This document shows positions 46,388 through 55,948 of a stretch of DNA of 64,000 nucleotides, piece by piece (position 1 is the first letter of the stretch; every line of letters starts with the position of its first letter). The DNA is from Halanaerobium kushneri (lineage in GTDB: Bacteria; Bacillota; Halanaerobiia; Halanaerobiales; Halanaerobiaceae), in assembly GCF_900156285.1 (NCBI RefSeq), contig NZ_FTNC01000011.1, positions 39,850 through 103,849 on the forward strand, read 5' to 3'. The position numbers and the translations under genes are program-made. Under the pieces are notes generated by a model. It saw only the letters and a program-made list of their open reading frames with translations, was not told the DNA's origin and made no database searches.

Positions 46388-47668
46388 TTATTCTCCCTCC
46401 TTTTCAATAATATCAACTTTAATCTCACTTAGATTATCTAAATCATCCAGTGTCTTTTGAGCAAGAGGTACACTTATCATCTCTCCCGGTTTAGCGAAAG
46501 GTTCAGAAAAAGAATATAATTTCTCTCCGTCAGCATATAAATTAATATCAACTGCTGTTAAAGGAGTTGATACCCTCATATAAAGCGGAATCCGCTTCCT
46601 ATCTCCCGACTCAAGTTCAATTTTTTGAGGAATAACATAACTTACATTTTCCCCAGCTTTAACTTCAGCACATTTACCTGTTTTTTCGAAATTATCTTTG
46701 ATATACTTGGCAGCATGAGCACCTGCAATTTGAGATTCTTCTGTTACCCAGTCTACTAAATCATGTACATGCAGCACATTTCCACAGGCAAAAATTCCTT
46801 CAATATTTGTTTCCCGACCTTCATTAACTATTGGTCCCCCTGTGCGGTCATCTAAAATCACATCCGCCTTTTTAGAAAGCTCATTTTCCGGAATTAGACC
46901 AACTGATAATAATAAGGTATCTGCCTTAATTGTTTTTGCAGTTTCTGGAATAGGTTTTAGATTTTCATCAACTTCAGAAATTTCAACTGCCTCCAGGCGG
47001 CCTTCTCCTTTAATTGCAGTTACTGTATGGTTTAACATCAGAGGAATATCATAATCTTCCAGACACTGAACAACATTTCTGGTTAGACCACCTGTATAGG
47101 GTAAAAGCTCACAGACTGCTTTAACATCAGCACCTTCCAACTTCATTCTCCGGGCCATTATTAAACCAATATCTCCTGAACCCAGAATTACTACTTCATC
47201 TCCCGGTACAAAACCTTCAATATTAGTATAGCGTTGAGCTGTTCCCGCAGTGATAACTCCAGCCGGTCTGGTACCCGGAATACCAATTGCTCCTGCAGTT
47301 CTCTCCCGACATCCCATTGCCAGCACTACAGCTTTAGCTTCTATTTCTAAAAAACCCTCTTTTTTATTCATGGCATAAACTTTTCTATCTTTTGTAACAT
47401 CTAAAACCATTGTGTCTAATTTTACTTCAATATCTCTTTCCTCAATATCATTAATAAATCTCTGTGCGTATTCCGGTCCGGTAAGTTCTTCCTTAAAGTG
47501 ATGAAGACCAAATCCATTATGAATACACTGGGGCAAAATTCCACCAAGTTCAAAATCTCTTTCTAAAATCATTACATCATTTATACCATCATCATAAGCT
47601 GTTTTAGCAGCAGCCAGTCCAGCCGGACCTCCACCAATTACGACTAAATCTTTTTTAACTTTAAGCAT
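46388..47668 (-). CDS. NAD(P)/FAD-dependent oxidoreductase of the glycerol-3-phosphate dehydrogenase complex (GlpB-like)
   Basis: A 426-residue pyridine-nucleotide-disulfide-type flavoprotein. It has the FAD loop DLVVIGGGPAGLAAAKTA, ILPQCIHNGFGLHHFKEEL, MGCRERTAGAIGIPGTRPAG, a second nucleotide loop VVILGSGDIGLIMARR, and GIFACGNVLHVHDLVDWVTEE. It overlaps the glpA-like gene by 8 bases and precedes DUF1667. Together these probably form an anaerobic dehydrogenase turning glycerol-3-phosphate to DHAP with an NAD- or electron-carrier-linked acceptor. The acceptor is not known. Confidence 0.9.
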   Translation of the reverse strand: MLKVKKDLVVIGGGPAGLAAAKTAYDDGINDVMILERDFELGGILPQCIHNGFGLHHFKEELTGPEYAQRFINDIEERDIEVKLDTMVLDVTKDRKVYAMNKKEGFLEIEAKAVVLAMGCRERTAGAIGIPGTRPAGVITAGTAQRYTNIEGFVPGDEVVILGSGDIGLIMARRMKLEGADVKAVCELLPYTGGLTRNVVQCLEDYDIPLMLNHTVTAIKGEGRLEAVEISEVDENLKPIPETAKTIKADTLLLSVGLIPENELSKKADVILDDRTGGPIVNEGRETNIEGIFACGNVLHVHDLVDWVTEESQIAGAHAAKYIKDNFEKTGKCAEVKAGENVSYVIPQKIELESGDRKRIPLYMRVSTPLTAVDINLYADGEKLYSFSEPFAKPGEMISVPLAQKTLDDLDNLSEIKVDIIEKEGE

Positions 47669-49136
47669 TATTCATCACCCTGCTTCCAAGTAATTCTTTA
47701 ATTTTATATTCTAAAATTTGAGAATTTCCTTCTTCCTGTTTAACTTCAGTTGGATCAATACCGAGCTGCTCAGCCAGAATATCTACAACTCTTGGACCAC
47801 AGAATCCACCCTGACATCTCCCGGCTCCAGCTCTGGTTCTGCGTTTAACAGCATTTACCGTTCTGGCTCCAACCGGACCGTTAATTGCATCCAAAATTTC
47901 TTTATAGGATACAGTTTCACAGCGGCAGATTATCTGACCATAATCTTTATTCTGATCTACCATTTTTGCTCTTTCTGTATTTGACATTTCATAAAATCTA
48001 ACTGGTTCTTCTCTAGTTTCAATAAAATCTTTCTTTTCTGATAAAATTAAACCTTCATCTTTTAGAATATCCGCTGTATAACCTGCTATAGCGGTTGAAG
48101 AAGCAAGACCAGGGGATTGAATTCCAGCTACATTGACAAAACCTTTAACATTCTCTGCAGCTTCAATCACAAAATCTTCAGTGTCATCTGCCGCTCTTAA
48201 ACCGGCAAAAACTCTAATTGTATCTCTTAAATCTAGTTCAGGATAAAGCTTTTTGGCTCCATTATAAACTTCTTTTAAGCCTTCTCTAGTTGTAGCAAGG
48301 TCAGTTTTACTTTCTACATTATGAGAAGTAGGCCCAATTAAAAGATTATTCTCAACTGTTGGAGTAACTACAATACCCTTACTGATTGGAGTTGGAACAG
48401 GAAAAACAACATGATTAACCTCAAAATCTTTAGCATGATCATATATATAATATTCTCCCTTGCGAGGAGTAATATTAATTTTTTCAATTCCTACCATTCT
48501 GGCAATCTCATCAGCATAAAGACCGGCCGCATTGACTACATAGTCAGCAGCAAAGTCTCCCTGATTGGTTTTTACACCAATTACTCTTCCTTCATCAACT
48601 AAAACATCTTCAACTGCGGTTTCTAATTTCACTTCTGCCCCATTGGCTACTGCATTCTGAGCCATAGCCAGTGCTGCCTCCCAGGGAGTTATTACACCTG
48701 CTGTGGGTGCCCAGAGAGCTTTAACAGCCTTTTTAGATATATTTGGTTCGTGCTCCAATAACCACTCACGATCAACAATCTCCATATTTTTAACATTATT
48801 TTTTAAACCCTTTTGATAGAGTTCATCAATAACACTTAAGTCATCATCTTCAAGTCCTACAACCAGTGAGCCAATCTCTTTATAAGGGATATTTAATTTT
48901 TTGGAAACCTCTCTAATTTCTTCATTTCCCTTAACATTTAAACGTCCTTTAAGTTTATCAGGATCAGCATTATAGCCTGCATGCATAATTGCAGTATTTG
49001 CCTTTGTAGTCCCTGTCGCTACATCCGCTTCTTTTTCCAGAAGCAAAATATCCAAATTATATCTGGCTAACTTCCAGGCTACAGCACAGCCAGAAATTCC
49101 GGCTCCAATTATTATTACATCATATTTTTTATTCAA
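47661..49136 (-). CDS. glpA: FAD-dependent glycerol-3-phosphate dehydrogenase with BFD-type iron-sulfur domain (GlpA-like)
   Basis: 491 residues. N-terminal DAO-type FAD domain: DVIIIGAGISGCAVAWKLARY, AIMHAGYNADPDKLKGRLN, GLYADEIARMVG, LIGPTSHNVESKTDLATT and NVAGIQSPGLASSTAIAGY. C-terminal BFD-like [2Fe-2S] domain (about 405-460) with cysteines in IICRCETVSYKEI and GRCQGGFCGPRVVDIL. It oxidises glycerol-3-phosphate to DHAP after GlpK. No separate GlpC-type subunit is present; the DUF1667 protein may fill part of that role. Confidence 0.93.
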   Translation of the reverse strand: MNKKYDVIIIGAGISGCAVAWKLARYNLDILLLEKEADVATGTTKANTAIMHAGYNADPDKLKGRLNVKGNEEIREVSKKLNIPYKEIGSLVVGLEDDDLSVIDELYQKGLKNNVKNMEIVDREWLLEHEPNISKKAVKALWAPTAGVITPWEAALAMAQNAVANGAEVKLETAVEDVLVDEGRVIGVKTNQGDFAADYVVNAAGLYADEIARMVGIEKINITPRKGEYYIYDHAKDFEVNHVVFPVPTPISKGIVVTPTVENNLLIGPTSHNVESKTDLATTREGLKEVYNGAKKLYPELDLRDTIRVFAGLRAADDTEDFVIEAAENVKGFVNVAGIQSPGLASSTAIAGYTADILKDEGLILSEKKDFIETREEPVRFYEMSNTERAKMVDQNKDYGQIICRCETVSYKEILDAINGPVGARTVNAVKRRTRAGAGRCQGGFCGPRVVDILAEQLGIDPTEVKQEEGNSQILEYKIKELLGSRVMNNA

Positions 49137-49227
49137 TGAATTTCCCCCCTAAAATATTATAAAATAATTTTATAGTCGTATATATACTTCTCTAATCATA
49201 ATAAAATTTAAATATTAACTTCATTAT

Positions 49228-50805
<1,578 letters not shown>

Positions 50806-50831
50806 CTAATTCATTTTTCCTTTTAAAATAC

Positions 50832-50897
50832 AAAAAACCTTATTGAAATTTAGATAAAATTGGGTAAACTACCCCCTCTAAATCTCAATAAGGTTTT
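50832..50897 (-). promoter_or_regulatory. glpK: glpK leader terminator/antiterminator, likely GlpP target
   Basis: In the glpK transcript the segments 50877-50897 and 50834-50854 form a 21-bp continuous stem with a single G-U pair, and a 22-base loop that itself holds a 5-bp stem (GGGTA/TACCC). A U run follows at once, so it is a strong terminator about 110 bases before the ATG. GlpP with glycerol-3-phosphate is known to antiterminate at such leaders in Bacillus, and glpP is encoded 7 kb away. With the promoter, it accounts for most of the 323-base gap between glpK and the aldolase gene. Confidence 0.85.
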
Positions 50898-50937
50898 CTC
50901 TTCGGCTCAACCTCTTTTTTTATTTAACTTTAAACAA

Positions 50938-50966
50938 AGTATAGCATTAAAAATAATTATTGTCAA
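50938..50966 (-). promoter_or_regulatory. Promoter of glpK operon
   Basis: TTGACA (50961-50966) and TATACT (50938-50943), 17 bases apart, on the minus strand. Start expected near 50931, giving a leader of about 205 bases. Two inverted repeats ACTTT-N2-AAAGT (50969-50980) and ACTTT-N4-AAAGT (50927-50940) flank it and may be operator half-sites. Confidence 0.85.
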
Positions 50967-51000
50967 ACACTTTACAAAGTTTAATTAATAAACAAATTAT

Positions 51001-51029
51001 AAAAAGGAAATCTCTTAACTAGAAATTCC
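51001..51029 (-). terminator. Terminator of the sulfoquinovose operon
   Basis: A stem built from 51006-51015 and 51020-51029 (one bulge) is followed by UUUUU on the minus strand, about 20 bases after the aldolase stop. It closes the ten-gene operon before the glpK promoter. Confidence 0.75.
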
Positions 51030-51047
51030 CCTTTTATATTTATTAGA

Positions 51048-51881
51048 CTAAATATTTGATCTAAAAAGATTTATTTTTTCAATAACTTTATTTTTTACGC
51101 CTTCCCGAGCTGCTCCCATAATTTTTGTACATTCAATTTCATCAGGGTTTTCTTCCCAGACACCCTTAATTCCCTGATTAAATGCAACCTTTAATTCAGT
51201 ACCAACATTCACTTTAGAAATCCCAATATCTATTGCTTTTTTGACACTTGCTTCTGGCACACCAGAACCTCCATGTAAGACTAATGGTACATCAACCTTT
51301 TCTCTAATTGCCTCCAGCCTCTCAAAATCTAATTTGGGTTCTCCATCATAAAAACCATGTGCTGTACCTACTGCTACTGCAAGTACTGCGACTCCTGTTT
51401 CTTCAACAAATCTTTTGGCTTCTTCCGGATCAGTTAGTGCACTTTCTGTTGACTCTTTTCCATCTTCAATCCCCTGCAGTTTACCTAATTCTGCTTCTGC
51501 GTATATTCCATATTCTGCTGCTTTTTCAACCACTTTTCTGGTATTTGCTATATTTTCTTCAATTGGTAAATGAGAACCATCATACATTACTGATGAAAAA
51601 CCGGCCTCAATGCACCTAAAAACTATCTCTAAATTATCTCCATGATCTAAATGTAAACAAAGTGGTACTGAACAATTTTTTTCTGCTGCTTTTACTGTAT
51701 TAATTAAATAATCTATTCCATAATATTTGAGAGGGCGCTCTGTAATTGCAATAATTACAGGTGACTGTGTTTCTTCGGCTGCCTCTACCACTCCCTGAAC
51801 ATATTCCATATTATGTACATTAAAATTACCGACCGCAAAACCATTTTCTGTTTCTGCTAAAATTTCCTTTAGATTTATCAC
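51048..51881 (-). CDS. Class II aldolase, probable 6-deoxy-6-sulfofructose-1-phosphate aldolase
   Basis: 277-residue zinc-dependent aldolase of the fructose/tagatose-bisphosphate family. Zinc ligands and active site are visible: CLHLDHG (Asp79, His80), YAEAELGKLQG, VGTAHGFY (His175), VLHGGSG (His203) and KVNVGTELK at 223-231. The last motif is like the NVATELK of GatY/KbaY-type aldolases but with Gly in place of Ala. It is the last gene of the operon with the sulfoquinovosidase, isomerase and kinase, so its likely substrate is sulfofructose-1-phosphate, giving DHAP and sulfolactaldehyde. That is context inference; ordinary fructose- or tagatose-bisphosphate aldolase is the alternative. GTG start after GGAGAGG. 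Confidence 0.8.
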   Translation of the reverse strand: MINLKEILAETENGFAVGNFNVHNMEYVQGVVEAAEETQSPVIIAITERPLKYYGIDYLINTVKAAEKNCSVPLCLHLDHGDNLEIVFRCIEAGFSSVMYDGSHLPIEENIANTRKVVEKAAEYGIYAEAELGKLQGIEDGKESTESALTDPEEAKRFVEETGVAVLAVAVGTAHGFYDGEPKLDFERLEAIREKVDVPLVLHGGSGVPEASVKKAIDIGISKVNVGTELKVAFNQGIKGVWEENPDEIECTKIMGAAREGVKNKVIEKINLFRSNI

Positions 51882-51996
51882 TTATACCTCTCCTATTGCA
51901 AAATTATTTTAAAATATTAATATTTAACGAAATTAAGAAAATTTAAGTTCAATATTTATCGTATTTTAATTTATAAAATATATAATTATAAAAATA

Positions 51997-53127
51997 TTAT
52001 TCATTTAAAAATAATCCCGGATAACCTCTTAAAAATTCAATCATTTCATTTCTTTTAGGCGGTCTTCCATTTCTAATATAATACCCTGCTGTTACACTTG
52101 CAACTGCAAGTTGAATTTCTCTATCAGCTGAAAGTAAAAGCCCCAGTATATATCCTCCATTAAAAGTATCTCCTGATCCAGTTGTTAACAAAGGTTTTTG
52201 ACAGTAAGGTTGTTTTAATTTTTTTACACCGTCAGCCGCTGCACTTACCGCAAAACTGTTCGTATGCAGCACAAAATTAGATATTCCCATCTCAGCTCTT
52301 ATTGCAGCTGCCATCATTTTATAACTTTGATTATCATTATTATTTTTTATAGCCAGGGCTTTAGCTGTATCTAGAGCTTCAGTCCTATTTAAACTTACCG
52401 TAATTTTAAAATATTTTTCAAGTTCAGATAAACTTTTAGCAAACATTCTCAAGTCACTATCACTTCTTTTTTTAACGTTACCAAAATCCATAAACAAATG
52501 TCTTTTTTTTCTACTAATTTCAGGAAGTATTTCTTCTTTTATGCCTTTAATTATTTTATTATAATAGGGCATATTAGCCCAATAACCAAAAGCAATAAGA
52601 TCTGATCTCTCAAATAATTTTATCAATTTGTCTAATCCTACTTTATATTTTATTTGAGTCCAATCCAGATTTCTCACATTTTCATTATTAGGAAACATTA
52701 ATTTTCCATCATTAAATTCAAAAATCTGGGCACTGCAGGGTTCACCTAAATTTATAATCTCTGATTTTTTTATTATATCCTTAAAAATTTCTTCACCTTC
52801 AAAAAAGGCCATCAAGGTTGGTTTTAAATTAAACACTGTTAAAACTCGAGCCGTGTTAGCATTAAACCCCCCTGCTCTTTTATCTTTCCTCAATATTTCT
52901 GTGCTCAATCCTCCCCCGGCTGACTCTTTTATCCTCTCATTTAAAGTCAACATTGACTTCATTAATTTATAGTCTTTAACTGAGTTTCTTTCTTCAACCA
53001 GAGACCATACATTATCTACAAAACCATCAAAACCAAAGAGTATTTTTGCTTCAAATTCTTTCTCTTCGATATCTTTTAGTCTCTTTAATGTTTTTTGACT
53101 TATTTTTTTAATCTCATTAAAAGACAA
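51997..53127 (-). CDS. PfkB-family sugar kinase, probable 6-deoxy-6-sulfofructose kinase
   Basis: 376-residue ribokinase-fold kinase. The N-terminal substrate region has ILFGFDGFVDNVW and ESAGGGLSTEIL, then RAGGFNANTARVL. The C-terminal catalytic motif is LLTTGSGDTFNGGYILGLLL with base Asp320 (usual GAGD read as GSGD). The enzyme is longer than most PfkB kinases (about 300). In the operon it should phosphorylate C1 of sulfofructose for the adjacent aldolase, the role of YihV in E. coli. Substrate is inferred from neighbours only. TTG start after GGAGGTG. Confidence 0.8.
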   Translation of the reverse strand: MSFNEIKKISQKTLKRLKDIEEKEFEAKILFGFDGFVDNVWSLVEERNSVKDYKLMKSMLTLNERIKESAGGGLSTEILRKDKRAGGFNANTARVLTVFNLKPTLMAFFEGEEIFKDIIKKSEIINLGEPCSAQIFEFNDGKLMFPNNENVRNLDWTQIKYKVGLDKLIKLFERSDLIAFGYWANMPYYNKIIKGIKEEILPEISRKKRHLFMDFGNVKKRSDSDLRMFAKSLSELEKYFKITVSLNRTEALDTAKALAIKNNNDNQSYKMMAAAIRAEMGISNFVLHTNSFAVSAAADGVKKLKQPYCQKPLLTTGSGDTFNGGYILGLLLSADREIQLAVASVTAGYYIRNGRPPKRNEMIEFLRGYPGLFLNE

Positions 53128-53189
53128 TATTACACCTCCAGAATGCCAAATGATATTAATTACTTTTAAACTAAAATTTAATTCGAGCT

Positions 53190-53861
53190 CTAAATTATAA
53201 CTTCAGTATTTTCACCATTTATAGCTGGCTTGGCACCTTTTTGAATTAGATCTTTTTTATCAGAATGAACTAAAAGCCACTTATTTTTTGCAAAAAGATA
53301 TGGATCATCATGTCCCTGATAAGCTAACGGCTGGTTAGTTCCATCAAGCAGTATTACCGCACATTTAAAACCTTCTTCTTCAGTCCGACAGGGAGCAAAA
53401 TGAAGACTGGTACCATAAAGTTCTATAACATTTCCTTCTTTTAAATAAAAAGCCTCTATATTTCTAGAATTATAACCGTTTGCTTTAATATCTTTTTTCT
53501 CTCCTAAAAGCAATATCAAATCTGTAACTGCGATATTAATTTCTGAGCCATTGTGATATTCAAGACCATTAAGATAAGAATTTTTACCATTACAATAACC
53601 TATCTCAATTGACATTTCTCCATAATAATCTCTCTCTATTTCTTTTTTTATTTCTGAATCACTAAAATATTCTAAATCTGCCTGATATATATTTCCTTTT
53701 TCCGGAATTTTAGTTTCAGAACTTAAATAATTTTTTATTTTTTCAAATCTTTGATCAACTATTTTCCTACCATATTTTTGAAATGACTCTGATTCTATGG
53801 TTTTAATCTCTAAAGCTGGATTTAGCATTTTTAATCTTTTTAAATTTTTTTGACCGCTCAT
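53190..53861 (-). CDS. DUF4867 family protein (SftX-like) of sulfoquinovose clusters
   Basis: 223-residue soluble protein without signal or membrane segment. I read it as DUF4867, a cupin-like family: YGEMSIEIGYCNGKNSYLNGLEYHNGSEINI, LKEGNVIELYGTSLHFAPCR and YQGHDDPYLFAKNKWLLVH are its conserved stretches. From memory, a DUF4867 gene (sftX) of unknown role occurs in Firmicute sulfoquinovose gene clusters. The conserved His and Glu residues could bind a metal, and a role as mutarotase, lyxose-isomerase-like enzyme or accessory to SQ handling is possible. It overlaps the end of the sulfoquinovosidase gene by 4 bases, implying translational coupling. Confidence 0.75.
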   Translation of the reverse strand: MSGQKNLKRLKMLNPALEIKTIESESFQKYGRKIVDQRFEKIKNYLSSETKIPEKGNIYQADLEYFSDSEIKKEIERDYYGEMSIEIGYCNGKNSYLNGLEYHNGSEINIAVTDLILLLGEKKDIKANGYNSRNIEAFYLKEGNVIELYGTSLHFAPCRTEEEGFKCAVILLDGTNQPLAYQGHDDPYLFAKNKWLLVHSDKKDLIQKGAKPAINGENTEVII

Positions 53862-55873
53862 GAAATTTCTGCTGCCTCCTTAAACAGTTTCTTATACTTT
53901 GACTCTTTTCTATAAAACACCGGTGGTTGACCCAGTGGGGCTTTAACTTTAATTTCTCCACCACTGTATTCTTTTCCATTCCAAAAGTGAATCCAATTAT
54001 CTTCCGGAAGGTAGAGACTCCATTCCTTTTTGTTTTTTTCATATACTGGAGCCACCATAAGATCACGGCCAAGTAAATATTGATATTTTAAATCATAGAC
54101 TCTTTTGTCTTCTTCGTAGTGTAAAAATAAAGGTCTCTGTACGGGAATTCCTCTTTCTGCATTTTCTTTAACCGCATCCTTTATATATTTTTTAAGTTTA
54201 GTATAGACATCAGTCATTTTACTTAGATGCTCTATAGCCTCTCTATCATTATAAAACTGAAAATTATCATCTGGTCTATTACCCTCATGGGTTCTCATTA
54301 CTGGAGTAAAGGCTGCCATTTCTGCCCAGCGCATAAATAATTCTTTACTCCTTATATTACCGTGCAGACTTGTATAGCCACCTATATCACTGTGATGTAA
54401 ACCACAGCCGGTCATCCCCATTGAAAGGGCTGCCGGAATAACTGAGGCCAGACCATCGTCCAGACTCCAGTTAACACTCTGATCTCCTGCCCACATTAAA
54501 GTACAGTATTTCTGATTTCCTGTAAATCCTGCTCTCATAAAATATAAAACTTCCTCTAATTTCCCTGCCTCTTTAACTGCTTCATAATTCAATCTGGCCC
54601 AAATTGCAGGCCAGGCATTATGCATAATTTCAGCACTTTTACTATTATTCAAAACACAGTCGGTTGGCAGATATTCACCAAAATCAGCCATCCAGCCAGC
54701 AAGACCAAAATCAATTAAATTTTCTTTGATTACTTCTTTATACCAATTAAAAGCTTCAGGATTTGTAAAATCAACTACCCCACAGTAAAATTCACCGAAA
54801 TCAACTAAATAAATCTCACCTTCACTGTCATAAGCAAGATAATCATGCTCTACTGCCTGTTGATAAAGACTTTTACCTTCCAGAACATAAGGATTAATAT
54901 ACCCCATAAAACGAATATCTTCTTCTTTGAGTTCTTTTATTTTTTGATCAAGTTCTGGATATAATTCTTGATTCCATTCCCAGTTCCAGCTCAGTCTTTT
55001 ACCAAAACTAGTATGTTTTACACCTTGCCAGTCCTGGCACCATAAGGCAGAAAGTTTAAGCCCTTTCTCCTTTAGCTCATCTTTTTTATCAAAAACAAAT
55101 TTTGTTCCTCCCTGTATACCTAAAATTAGGCCATTATATACCCAGTCAGGAAGTTCTGGCTGTCTACCTAAAAAAGCAGTCAGTTTTTCTATTATCTCAA
55201 GATAATTCTCTCCTGTTTCAAAAAGAAGATATTCTGGTATCTCCCAGACTTCAAGTTCATGAAACCCTTCGTTTTTAAAGTTAAAATCAAGGTAAGCAGT
55301 ACTCTCCAGATGACAGTAATACTTCTCAGTTGAAATAAAAGTAGGCTGAGGATAATTGGTAGTATAATAATCCCCTCCTGCTTTATCTTTAACATCAGCC
55401 TGCCAGGTTGTATATGTGTTTTTATTTCTACCTACACCAGGTTCTGAAGTCCAGAGCGGAAAGTTTTTCCCTCTCAAGTTAAAATAAGATAACTGTTCCC
55501 CACAACCATATATCTTTTCTTCTTTTTTAGCATTAACTCTCAGCCAGATTCGGTTGGCATTTATATTATTTTCAAGAAATTCTATTTTTAGCTGTCCTTC
55601 TGAATGTCCAACCTTTAATTTGAGGCTGAACTTTTCTTCAGGACATTTTTTCAACTTGATTAAATAATCGTTATCTTCTTTTGCAATTACAAAATATTTT
55701 AATGGTATTCGGCTTTCTAAATAATTTTCTATATCAAAATTACCTCTATACATATTGTATTCTGCTTCTCCCTGCCCAATAAATATAAAAGGAGATTTAT
55801 CTGAATGCTTAATTAAAGTTCTTCCATTAAATTCTATTTTAAACTCATTTTCTTTTTCAAATAAATTTAGCAT
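53858..55873 (-). CDS. yihQ: Sulfoquinovosidase (GH31, YihQ-like)
   Basis: 671-residue cytoplasmic glycoside hydrolase that frees sulfoquinovose (6-deoxy-6-sulfoglucose) from its glycosides, such as sulfoquinovosyl glycerol. The whole sequence lines up with what I remember of E. coli YihQ. Landmarks: IYGCGEQLSYFNLRG, LGRQPELPDWVYNGLILGIQGG, the nucleophile in WMADFGEYLPTD (Asp397) and acid/base in MWAGDQ (Asp464). The sulfonate pocket GKRLSW (Arg293, Trp296) and Tyr500 in SDIGGYTSL match YihQ Arg301, Trp304 and Tyr508 with a constant offset of 8. Ordinary alpha-glucosidases lack this pocket. No signal peptide, so substrates must be imported intact. Confidence 0.94.
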   Translation of the reverse strand: MLNLFEKENEFKIEFNGRTLIKHSDKSPFIFIGQGEAEYNMYRGNFDIENYLESRIPLKYFVIAKEDNDYLIKLKKCPEEKFSLKLKVGHSEGQLKIEFLENNINANRIWLRVNAKKEEKIYGCGEQLSYFNLRGKNFPLWTSEPGVGRNKNTYTTWQADVKDKAGGDYYTTNYPQPTFISTEKYYCHLESTAYLDFNFKNEGFHELEVWEIPEYLLFETGENYLEIIEKLTAFLGRQPELPDWVYNGLILGIQGGTKFVFDKKDELKEKGLKLSALWCQDWQGVKHTSFGKRLSWNWEWNQELYPELDQKIKELKEEDIRFMGYINPYVLEGKSLYQQAVEHDYLAYDSEGEIYLVDFGEFYCGVVDFTNPEAFNWYKEVIKENLIDFGLAGWMADFGEYLPTDCVLNNSKSAEIMHNAWPAIWARLNYEAVKEAGKLEEVLYFMRAGFTGNQKYCTLMWAGDQSVNWSLDDGLASVIPAALSMGMTGCGLHHSDIGGYTSLHGNIRSKELFMRWAEMAAFTPVMRTHEGNRPDDNFQFYNDREAIEHLSKMTDVYTKLKKYIKDAVKENAERGIPVQRPLFLHYEEDKRVYDLKYQYLLGRDLMVAPVYEKNKKEWSLYLPEDNWIHFWNGKEYSGGEIKVKAPLGQPPVFYRKESKYKKLFKEAAEIS

Positions 55874-55948
55874 AAAAGTTTTCCTCCAAACCTATAATGA
55901 AAATAGTAAATGCTAATATATACTACATTATTTTCAGCAATTTTTTGA

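Noticed and set aside
50960..50985. CcpA catabolite (cre) site near the glpK promoter
   Set aside because: The sequence lacks the central CG and does not fit the cre consensus; only the ACTTT/AAAGT repeats are noted.
51048..51881. General glycolytic fructose-bisphosphate aldolase
   Set aside because: Not excluded, but the altered substrate loop and location at the end of the SQ operon favour the sulfosugar role; kept as the alternative in the entry.
53803..54072. 89-residue minus-strand frame across the sulfoquinovosidase/DUF4867 junction
   Set aside because: It lies in another frame inside two strongly supported genes and shows no family pattern.
55192..55395. 67-residue hydrophobic minus-strand frame
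   Set aside because: A shadow in another frame of the sulfoquinovosidase gene, with no ribosome site of its own.
53858..55873. Ordinary alpha-glucosidase or alpha-xylosidase (GH31)
   Set aside because: The pocket residues Arg293, Trp296 and Tyr500 and the overall similarity to YihQ favour sulfoquinovosidase.
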